DNA from: Gnomoniopsis sp. IMI 355080
Taxonomy: Eukaryota > Ascomycota > Sordariomycetes > Diaporthales > Gnomoniaceae
Direction: 5' to 3'
DNA: 64,000 bases
Assembly: GCA_027946555.1 (NCBI GenBank)
Contig: JAPEVC010000134.1
Location: 1-64,000 of the forward strand
Shown here: positions 55,250 to 64,000 of the stretch, in pieces
Numbering within the stretch: the first letter of the stretch is position 1
Layout: each line of letters begins with the position of its first letter
Program-made: the position numbers and the translations under genes
The notes under the pieces: generated by a model
What the model was told of the DNA's origin: nothing
The model's database searches: none
The model's input: the letters and a program-made list of their open reading frames with translations, nothing else

Positions 55250-57771
55250 ATGGATAGCTCTCAGAGCATTGCTGATTCCAGGGACACTGTAGCAAGTTCC
55301 TGCCGCCGACAGGCCGAATCATCCACTGAAGCAGAGGAGGAGGTCGTCGACAAATTTGCTCATGTCCATATTCACAAGAAGCGTCGCACAGAGTCCATTG
55401 GCATCGGCTCACGCACAACCAAGCTCCATGGTCTGGATCATCATCCCCAATAGACTTCTTTCTCTAATCTCAGATGTACTGACAATTCTTCACAGCCTGC
55501 ACTACCACTTCCTTGGCAGCGATCGCTCCAAACGCTCAAACAACATACAAAGTCGCCCCCAGCAGCATCGCCCAAGGCCTGTCTCCCTTCTGGCAGCCTG
55601 GACCTTGCCGTTCCCCGTCACCCACACCACTCGTTTCTTCTACTCCTCGCAGCAAGGACAGCACCATGAATGCCCCCGAAGCTTACAGGGAGCCCGGCGA
55701 GCAGGAGCCCGACAGCTTGCCCCTTACACACGGCTGGCTCTTCAAGGGCATCAAGACGAACGTCTGTAACCTGCCCTTGAGAGGGATCGAGCATAGTAAC
55801 AAGGACATTTCCTCACGCAGACGCATTGAGGTCCTGGCCGAGTACACCTGGATTCAGATCACAAAGGGCCAGCGCATGGCAAACGTATTGTTTCCTGCCG
55901 TCTATGTGCCAGGTCAGTGAAGGCAGCTCAGATTTGAGCTCATCTCCCATTTGAACCCTTCTTTTGGAGCATGAATAGAGAGCGGAGAGCGGAAACTGAC
56001 CTCGCAAACAATCACAGGCCAACCCCGTGTCTGGCAGGGCATCACCACTCCATCGGATCCCCTCGATGCCTCATCCGAGTCGCCTGCCATCATCGATGAG
56101 CATTTCCAACGCCAAAAGTCCTTCCCCTACGAGCCAACCTTTAAAGTGCTACACACACTACAGCAGCTCGCCACCCCTACCTCTCCCACCAACATCAACT
56201 TCCGTCACGTTGACATGGTCTCCGACGCTGCCACCCTTGCTACTCTGTTCGACTTCCTCGCGGACCCCGATCCTAGGAAGCGAGCCCCCTTCCGCCTTGA
56301 GCTGTCTAATGTGCACAACACGCTCTTCCTCACCACCGCCACCCATCGCGGCCGCGGCCACACCGAGAAGGACGGCCAGGGCCCTATACCCGCTTGGGTC
56401 GCCCACGCCCTCACCACGCTGGGTACTGGCGGCCACTCCACCGGTCCGCTCTTCCTATCGGGTAACCACTTTCGCGTAGTGCGCTACCGCCTCGGTGCCC
56501 TGGTACTTATTGTTCGCACGAAGGTTGACTTCACTCTCGAGAACCGTGCGCCCTTGCCACGCAACGAAGACCCTCCGTTCCGCGGCTGCCAGTACGAGCG
56601 GTATCACGTCACCGATGAGGCGGGTAAGGAGCAGATACTTGGCTTCCAGACACTCGTAAAGAACGGCGAGGGCCGTGGCACCCAGCCTGGAGCAGCTGGG
56701 GTCACGTCGGTGCGATTCGCCGGGTGGGACTGTGCATCTACGTTGGCTCGCAAGATGCCGCTTCTGTGGTTCGGTCGCATCCCCTTCGTGCTGGATGGCG
56801 TCGTTTCACAGAAGTTCGAGGTGATGGAGACAAAGTTGTTCTGCGCCAGGGAGAGCTATGGTGTGTGGGAAGAGCAGCACAAGACCAGCCTGCAGCTGAT
56901 GGCGGGTACACTGGAGCAGCTGCGTTGCACCACCCACAACTCAGGTGGAGATTGTATCGTCATCGCTGACCCCGGCCAGCGGTGCTTGCGCATCCATCGC
57001 CCAGCTGTCAACCGATCCCCCGTGCCGGAGGCCTTGGCGCTGGCGGTCTGGGGACCGGACGGAAACCCTGCGGAGACGGTGTACGCGACCAGTACGGAGA
57101 GCGATGATGACAGTGAGCTATCGCAATTGTCCGGAACGCCATCGGGATTCTCTGACTGGAAGGTTGAGGCGGAGAAAATGCCGAGCTTGGGCGCTGCTAT
57201 CTCACGTGGAGAGTGTATTGACACACGCCGCGCTGTGGAAGACTGGTTGGACCACGGCGAGTCGGGATATGAGTCCAGTAACGAGAATGCAGAAGGCCGT
57301 GGCAAGGAGCCCATCAGCAAGAAGAATATCCGCGCTTGTGCTCGTAACCCCGTCATGCAATACATGTTGCCAAATGGTTCGATCAGAAGACGACCCGCAG
57401 GCTCGTTCAGAAGGGATATATTGGACGGAGCGGTCGACTACATCAGGATTGACGAGGAGGAATATGAGTCCATCGAAAAGAATGAGGCTGTGGTCACCGA
57501 TGATACTGGCGATAGCGAAGAAGAAATGAGCGTTCAGGCCATGGAGGATGAAGATGAGGACGAAAACAACGAAGAGGACATCATGAGCGGGGACTCGCGC
57601 TCTGCCGCTGTTTCGAGTGTTGCCATGTCCTCATCTCCTTCTCTTCAGGGAGCGACTATGGCCGACGGGAATGAGGACGACGACACTGTTTGCATCGTCG
57701 AGGATCAACCCATCCCTTCCATTGAGCTTGACGAACTCCGCCTTGGCTCTAGCTCGCAGACCGGTTCCTAG
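55250..57771 (+). CDS. Conserved fungal protein, 783 residues, acidic C-terminus
   Basis: Exons 55250-55430, 55496-55912 and 56018-57771 keep phase 1 at both joins (branch GTACTGAC in intron 1) and total 783 residues. The N-terminal 60 residues contain HIHKKRRTES, a basic nuclear-signal-like patch. The middle (about residues 120-520) is globular: EYTWIQITKGQRMANVLFPA, ERYHVTDEAGKEQILGFQ, then TSVRFAGWDCASTLARKMPL, and KTSLQLMAGTLEQLR. The last 100 residues are acidic and probably disordered (MEDEDEDENNEEDIMSGD). I do not know the function. Some fungal databases attach a geranylgeranyl-diphosphate-synthase name to proteins of this look; I see no DDxxD motif and do not adopt it. It is likely core genome rather than cluster. 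Confidence 0.8.
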
Positions 57772-58164
57772 GCCGGATCTCGTTCAAGTTCGCCATCTCG
57801 CCTTGCCTCAGCTCGAATCACCAGCCTCTGCACTGAAATTCAGGAAGTCTCTGGGAGTTGGTTGGAAATAAGGAAAACTTCGTTGTGCAGTTGGATCCAA
57901 TCGTCGTTCCATGCGGATACATACCTATGTTGGAGGAGGCAGAGAGGTGCAATTACTTACCTGTAAACCATGGTGCACTAGGAAAAAATCAAACATAAAT
58001 AGACTATGCCGTGAAAAGAAGCTCTGGAACGACACATAAGAGTACTTGCCCCCGTCCGTGAGTGAGAGACCGCCTTCGTGGTCGTTGACCGTGTGGGTAT
58101 CATTTGTTGAACTGCATTCTGGAGCTCATTCGCCCGCCATTTGTCTTCCTTCGTCCCGGCACCC
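57772..58164. other. Convergent intergenic gap
   Basis: About 390 bases of convergent 3' flank. Nothing recognised. Confidence 0.5.
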
Positions 58165-58823
58165 CTATGACGAGCTGCCCGGTTTGCTGACCTCCGCCTC
58201 CTTGGCTGCTGCCCCTTCAGTCTCAACCTCCTCTTCACCAGCACCCGCCTCTCCCAAATCCAAGTCCCCGGCCGCGCTACCCAGCCCATCACCATTTTCA
58301 CCCTCCATGTCCTTCATACTGGACAAGAAATAATCCACCACTTCCATCTTCTCAGCGAAGCCCGCCAGATCAAGCGGGATGTAGCCCTTATCATTTGCCA
58401 CGCCCACACCTGAACCTTGCTCCACGAGGAGCTTTACGACGCTCAAATGTCCACCCATCGCGGCCCAATGAAGGCCCGTGTTGCCGAACTCATTTGGCGC
58501 GTCAAGGAAGGCCGTCTTCTGCTCTGGAGTGGTGAAATGGGATAGAAGAAGGGTTGTGATCTCTGGATCACGCTGTGAGCAAGAAGACTGCACGGTCAAG
58601 AGTAAAAGTATAAAAAGGGATCCCTACCTAGGTTTCCGTTGCCAGTCGCCATGTGCAGACATGTTGATTTACCGCTGTCGCGCGCGGCGAGGAGGATCTC
58701 GGCGGGGGAAACGCCTTCGCGGGCTGAGAGCGCTGTGAGAGTCTCCGTGAGATCAGACGCTTCGCCAGCGCGCGCAAAGTAGATCAAGTCGTCAATCTCA
58801 TCTTCACTCAGATTTGGTGCCAT
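58165..58823 (-). CDS. yar1: Yar1-like ankyrin-repeat protein
   Basis: Exons 58628-58823 and 58165-58562 join in phase 1 after a GTAGGG donor, giving 197 residues. The protein begins with a helical segment (LSEDEIDDLIYFARAGE) and has two clear ankyrin units: STCLHMATGNGNL with EITTLLLSHF, and GNTGLHWAAMGGHLSVVKLLVEQG, followed by a half repeat NDKGYIPLDLAGFAEKMEVV. The tail is acidic and alanine-rich. Length, repeat number and the acidic end match fungal Yar1, the chaperone that guards ribosomal protein uS3 before it enters 40S subunits. An unrelated small ankyrin protein is the alternative. An ACCTAGGT site (58626-58633) straddles the first exon's end and its donor. Confidence 0.8.
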
Positions 58824-60175
58824 TTTGAAGTGAGTTGTTTGTTACTGGACATGAACTGGGGTCAGAGCAATGTTTGTCAATTCGAAGGGAAGTCGTTGAA
58901 ATTTTTAGAGTTGAGACAGTGTCAGATACAGTGTGAGCACGCGGGAGCACGGAAGGCATGGGTTGGGGTGTGCTTGGGGTGCCCCCTGCTGTTCAACGTC
59001 ACTCGTATCGCAAGGCTGCACGCCAGCGAAGATATTGCTGTCAAATTATGAAGGAAATTCAGGATTGCGGCACGTAGTAGTAGATTGACAAGTGAAAATA
59101 CCCTTAGATACCCAAACTCACAGCAAAACATAGTTTACTGGCCGAATCGGGACCTTTAAACCAGTCCCTATCTTTTTGTGGTAGCCCAATGCAGCCGATT
59201 TTGTGGCCTCATGATTCTCAGATTCTGAGGACACGCAAATCATTTCTAAACCGGGGGCATTGCAGAAATATGTTAGATTATAAATGATGAGGAAAAGCTT
59301 GGAATCAGATGCCTATAAGGCTTACATGTGAAATCAATACAGGTGTATCAGCAGTATTCCAAACGCGCTGAAAAGGAGTAAAAAAACACGCCCAAAGACA
59401 ATTGTAAATATTATTATTGGCGACGCTAGTATTCATCACTCAAGCGGTATTCAAGAAAATTTTGTATCACGAAATCAATGGCAGTGCAACCTTCGCATGG
59501 AATCCTACATAGCTGCTCTTACTTACTCACCTGGTAAGTATAGCTGTCGGTTGGCTAAAAAGGAGGGATTCGAACCGCACTCAAAAGTTAGGTAAGTAGA
59601 AAGCCGGTGATAAGTCTAAGTAATCATAGGACAGAAGGCCTGCGTGGCCTCGCTTAGATAGCCGTAGTGCTATAGCAGCGATAATATACCAACAGTAACG
59701 ACCTTGAGAATTTCGCGAATCCAAGTTGTGTTCAACTCGCAGTGTCTTAAACCTATAATATCTCAAGTCAAGTTCCCCGTAATCTGGCCCAGAGAATTGT
59801 ATCACAACTGAAGGTCGATATTCTCTATATTGCCACGATTGTGAGCAAGTCATGAGCGACGCGAACTACATTATAAAGATTGCTAGACCATCTGCTTGAT
59901 CGAACTCATTCTTTAGCATCACATCTGCATATCACGTATAATAGCTCGAATATGAGATGTGATCGAGAAAATGTCAAACTTATAGAAGTGGCCTTGTATA
60001 TTAAATATAAATAATATGGTAAATTTCATGAGTAAAATGTACTTCCCGCTCCATGACGCTACTGCATTTCATACTTCATTCCCAAGCCCGACTCATGTCA
60101 CAAAGTGATCTATCCGCAGCCGAGGCCAAACAAGACGGACCGGCCAAGCACCCATGCTGGCTCTCAAACCAAGCC
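58824..60175. other. Long AT-rich intergenic stretch
   Basis: About 1.35 kb with the lowest GC in the right half of the window (59.2-60.0 kb). A B-box-like GGTTCGAATCC occurs on the minus strand near 59568-59578 but no tRNA cloverleaf could be drawn. No gene is supported; the Yar1-like promoter lies at the left end. Confidence 0.5.
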
Positions 60176-62594
60176 CTAGGTGCGCAACACGTCTTCCTCA
60201 GGATACCGCCTAGCAAACATTCCCAACGCTTTGATTGTGAACGTAAATTTATAGTTCGGATACGTGATGCAGCAACTCTTGTTGAACACACCCTCCACCG
60301 CCTCCTGCCGCCATTCACCGTTCGGCTGTTGCCGCTCCATCAGCAGCCGGATGCCACGCTTTAGGACGTCGACGTGCGGATACTTCGCGTTCATGAGCCC
60401 AATGAGCGCCCAAGCTGTCATGACGACTTGGGACCCCTCCGGATGCTCGATGTAGGCGTGTTGCTCGCATGCCTGGGAGGATTATGAGTCAACGGACTTC
60501 TCAAGTAGAGGGAAAGATGACTTACCTGGTAGCTCTCACTCCACCCACCATCGGCTCGCTGCCTTTCCACCAAGAACTCGCACCCCCTGCGCGAACTCTC
60601 GCTACTCTCATACGTCTCGCCCACCGTCGCCAAGCTCTCAAGGGCAAACATGGTTGCATACGTCCAGCAAATCGCCCAGCTACCATACCACCCACCATGT
60701 TCATACTGCGCCGTCTTGATCCAACTCACTGCGCGCACTACAAATCGCTTGATCTCGTCGGTACGGTAATCGGGCCAGTGCTTCTGGAACAGACTGAGCG
60801 TCGTGACCGCGGCGGTCGTGCACTCCGGGTAGAGATATTCGACCATGATGTTTCCGAAGATCTCGGCTGCGTTAAGCATTTCCATCCACTCACCGCCGCG
60901 GGGTGTCTCGTAAGAGGCACAGCCCCCTGTCTTAGGGTCTTGGTACGTGAGGAGGGTGTCGATTGCATCGAAAATGCGGCGGTCTTCGAGTAGTTGAGGA
61001 TAGCCCGGCGTTTTCTGCAGGAGGATGACGGACTTGAGCGCCTCGCTCACACAGTCGCTCACCGCGTATCCCTGAATTTTGTTGCTGAACGCCCATGCAC
61101 CCTTCCTAGGATGCCTGTAGCACTTCTCCATGTCCTGTACGTCCTCTCGGATCTGTTGATCGTCTAGGAACTCTAGCGCCTTGGTCAGCATAGGCCGCCA
61201 CCTTGGGTCCTCAGCAAGTCCTGCACTGATGACGCTCTGAATTGCGAACGCTGTGTCCCATGATTGCACGCCGTTAGTCCCGTTTACCATCAGCCCATCG
61301 CCGTTCACCCATATCGCGTCTTCCATCCGTTCACGAAGCCGGCGCACGGTGTAGCTCTCAGCACCGTCGCGAATGAGGCAACACAGAAATGTCATGGGCT
61401 GATTAACGGGCGCCAGGCAGGCATAATCAGTGTTTGCCATCTCCATGTCCAGAAGCTCAGACACCCAATCCTCGGCCCTGGTCTTAATGAAATTCGGTCT
61501 TAGGTACGGGGTCCAAACGTTGGCCAATACCCAGTTGGCAGTATTCAACAGCATAGATTTTGGGTGGTAGTTATCAAGGGGACAGATTGTGTTGCGGTGA
61601 CGCGCCCATTTGACTGACTCCCAAGGTTCAACAAAAATCTCATTTCGTAGCTCCCGGATTAGCGGCGTCTCCTTGCACACCCAGCGCTTGCTCACGACAT
61701 AGGACATGGCCAAAAAGACCATGCGGATGTGGATCCACCATCGCCACGGCGCGATTGGTACCCAGTCTGGCAGTAGCCAAAGCTCGGGTGGCGCCGGGTT
61801 GACCATGTCGTAGCCGCACAACCCCAGCACGGCAAGCCAGAACTTAGTCCAGTGTGGCGCGTGGGTCGCGCCGCCCAGCTTGTGTAATGTTGCGCGGGCT
61901 TTGGCTAGCACAGGGTGGTCGGCATCGAGCCCAACCATCCGCAGCACGATGTAGTTAAAGCAGGTGCCGAGAACCGTGCTCTCGCCCTCAATGTGTAGGC
62001 CCCAGCCGCCATCTTCCGGATGGGCGCGAGCAAAAAGGTAATTCTTGATTTCGGTCTTGTGGATCTCAGGAAGAGGAATGCCGGCGGCATAGTTGGCAAA
62101 GACGTAGCCGGGCAACAGGAACATGGGCCCGCCGTATTCGCATCCCCAGTGGCCCGGGGGCAGTTGCAGGTGTTCAAAGAAGGTCAGGCCATTTTGGACA
62201 ACTTCGATGGGAGTTTTCGCAGTGGGTAGGTCGGGGAGGCCCTGTGCTTTGTCAGTAATTGCGATGCAGTCGACAACCCACCATCAAAACTCACCAGAGG
62301 TAGGTCGAGATACCATTTGTCCGCGTAAGACTGAGGCCATTTCTTGATGGCAACGTCATCGTCGAGATAGTGCCAAGTGTGTCGACCTCCGTCAGCCTTT
62401 AAGCGCCACCGCGTCTTGTCAACAGGTTCCGCGACTTTCTGGCGCTTGGATTCATGCTCGCCATTCGTCTGGGCACCGCCGCGCTTCTTCGCGCTGCCTG
62501 TGCCATTACCACCGCCGTTGACAGTGGCAGGCGCGGGAGTGGGCTCAGGTGTGAGGCCGGTGGATTCGCGAGTGCTGCTGCGGGTTGCGACCAT
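60176..62594 (-). CDS. erg7: Oxidosqualene cyclase, probable lanosterol synthase
   Basis: Exons 62295-62594, 60526-62241 and 60176-60472 join in phase 0 (GTGAGT and GTAAGT donors) for 770 residues. After a low-complexity, basic first 65 residues (SAKKRGG, ESKRQK) the squalene-cyclase fold follows with QW-type repeats (EDGGWGLHIEG, KGAWAFSNKI, TGGCASYETPRGGEW, HGGWYGSWAICWTY, DGGWSESYQ). The catalytic acid lies in VSDCVSEALK (Asp496), which is the family's DCTAE motif with two changes; CITYPNYKF is the usual C-terminal signature. It cyclises 2,3-oxidosqualene to lanosterol on the ER or lipid droplets, the entry step to ergosterol. Some Ascomycota keep paralogous cyclases for other triterpenes, and the DCVSE variant leaves that open. 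Its position among core genes favours the housekeeping copy. Confidence 0.92.
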
Positions 62595-63073
62595 CGTGGG
62601 AGCTGGGCCGACTACAAGATGGGAAAAAGGGCTAAACCTTGAGTAGCTTCTGAACTAAGCTTTGCTGTCCCCAATTTTTCCTCCACGCTTGCTGCTTGCC
62701 ATTGAGCAGAAGAAGGGACGAATGCAGATTCTTGTTGCAGCGCAGATCTTCACATGCAGCGAAAGTGAGCTTGGCCCTGACCGATTGGCCAATGCACTTG
62801 CGGGCCGCACCGGGCGCTATGTCCCACCCGGCCCCGACATTGACCCTCTAGGTACTGTACACTGGCGGGCGCCCACGCAGCCACGGTACGCTTCGCGACC
62901 CTGCAGATCACCGTTGACAAACAGTCAGGTTGAGCCGACGATTAGCCTTTGATAGAGTCTAAAGAAAAGCAGACGGTAGCATTCCCAGTTGGACTACATC
63001 AATCCTTCCTCTTTGCAAGCATTGCTCAACATCGCCACGGCCCACTGGCATGCGCAAACAGTGCTGCGCCATT
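62595..63073. other. Intergenic, promoter of the cyclase
   Basis: About 480 bases between the cyclase start and the SPO11 stop. No gene seen. Confidence 0.5.
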
Positions 63074-64000
63074 TCAAGCCATACCCATCTTCTCGTCCAA
63101 CCAGCTCGAAAGGTCGCCCATGTTGTCGATAGCCTGGATCTCGGCCTTCATATTCAACATGAGCATCACTTGTATCTCCCGCAGCTGTTCCACGTCTTCT
63201 TGATCAAAATCAACATGTTCTTCATCTTCATCTCCCACTATCGCCTGGAGAATTCTCTGCGAGGTCTTCCTGTCGCTCGGGGCCAACCGGATCAAGGAGT
63301 CGAGCGCTGTCCGTTGGGCCCCTAAATGCGAGCGCGAAGATTCGGGAGCATCATGAAATTGATTGGATCCTATGAAAGCAGGCAAGCTAGACTGGCTGTC
63401 GGGTTTTTGGAATATCCGGGTGCTAGGTAGGCCTGATGGCATGTTGTTGGCAGCCACGAAGATATCATCCATTCTGACGCCTAACCATTGAAGACCAGGT
63501 ACTCGAGTATTGGCCTCGTGGCCCAAGCTCTTGCTGCCATGTTTGTAGGTTCTCATAATATCAATGCCATGCGGATCGCAATCGACCACACAGAGGGAGG
63601 GAATCAGTGGTCGCAGGGTGTGGACAAGGTTAAGAAATTCAAGAGTGGCGAGATCGGCGTAACCTTTGCCCTATGAATGGGTGAGCCTTTGATGCACGGT
63701 TCAGGTCCAAATCTGTTCCGCCTACCGTGACAATGATTCCTTGCCCGTGCGCACAGGTCTTCCAATATTGGCAAGCTGCTAGAGTTCGAAAAGTGGCCTA
63801 TTCGGGTTATACGTCAGACAATGGAAAGGAAATCCGGGACACAAAGGATGGGCAAAAAAAAAACGCGCCTCCTTCTCGATGACGAGAATCCATCTGATGT
63901 TCGCAAAGTTCATTTGGTGGATCGTGCTAATCGGAGGGATGTTGTCGGTATTGTCGTGGTCTGAAGCAAAAGAGAGGATCGATCCATCTGCCATGGTGAG
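63074..64000 (-). CDS. spo11: SPO11, meiotic topoisomerase-VI-A-like protein, 3' part
   Basis: Three exons are in the window: 63869 to the edge, 63726-63797 and 63074-63670. The first reads ADGSILSFASDHDNTDNIPP and FANIRWILVIEKE, the start of the Toprim domain with its Glu. The 24-codon middle exon is ATFRTLAACQYWKTCAHGQG plus IIVT. The third begins GKGYADLATLEFLNLV and contains VVDCDPHGIDIMRTYKHGSK with the metal-binding DxD, then LGVRMDDI and a tail ending in MGDLSSWLDEKMGM. The protein makes programmed double-strand breaks in meiosis; the catalytic tyrosine domain lies beyond the window. The intron between the first two exons has no GT donor; continuity places it at GAG|GCGCGT with a GTCTGAC branch and AATAG acceptor, a GC-AG intron running into a T10 tract. 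Confidence 0.88.

Noticed and set aside
55250..57771. Geranylgeranyl diphosphate synthase
   Set aside because: No DDxxD motifs or prenyl-synthase helices are visible.
59560..59600. tRNA gene on the minus strand
   Set aside because: GGTTCGAATCC resembles a B-box, but the flanking bases do not pair into a T-arm and no A-box or acceptor stem is found.

Overview
The window reads as nuclear DNA of a filamentous ascomycete (Pezizomycotina, possibly Sordariomycetes). Most genes carry short introns of about 45-85 nt with GTRNGT donors and CTRAY branch sites, intergenic stretches are long, and the gene content is typically fungal: lanosterol synthase, Spo11, a Yar1-like ankyrin protein, a Zn2Cys6 regulator, a PTH11-type receptor and a secreted heme-thiolate peroxidase. 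I found no bacterial operons, CRISPR arrays, rRNA genes or convincing tRNA genes. Exon joins were worked out by eye from splice sites, reading phase and continuity of the protein; they are predictions, not transcript data.

Layout. 0-7.3 kb: the 3' end of a medium-chain reductase, an HNH-fold protein with two SUMO-interaction-like motifs, a small spliced hypothetical gene, a disordered PPxY protein and a conserved fungal protein. 7.4-14.7 kb: a catabolic-looking block of a fumarylacetoacetate-hydrolase/alpha-beta-hydrolase fusion, a metal amidohydrolase whose stop overlaps the fusion's start (ATGA), a secreted short peroxygenase-type heme-thiolate peroxidase and a second alpha/beta hydrolase. 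15.3-17.0 kb: a divergent kinase-like protein.

18.3-43.3 kb: an oxidoreductase-rich stretch centred on a UbiA-fold membrane protein related to fungal UbiA-type terpene cyclases. It holds a secreted covalent-FAD oxidoreductase, the UbiA protein, a PTH11-like membrane protein, a divergent SDR, a P450, a GMC oxidoreductase, an Atg22-like transporter and a 13-exon hydantoinase/DUF917 gene. A decayed partial copy of that hydantoinase gene lies between the GMC gene and the transporter. This is the best candidate for an undescribed system: a possible UbiA-type terpene gene cluster.

45.1-54.5 kb: a secreted seven-bladed beta-propeller lactonase-like gene, two broken genes (an unrecognised one and an SRR1-like one with an in-frame TAA), a Zn2Cys6 regulator whose zinc cluster is split over three exons, and a phytanoyl-CoA-dioxygenase-like gene. 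An inverted repeat carrying CGG/CCG triplets lies between the last two. 55.2-64 kb looks like conserved core genome: a 783-residue fungal protein, a Yar1-like protein, lanosterol synthase and the 3' part of SPO11.
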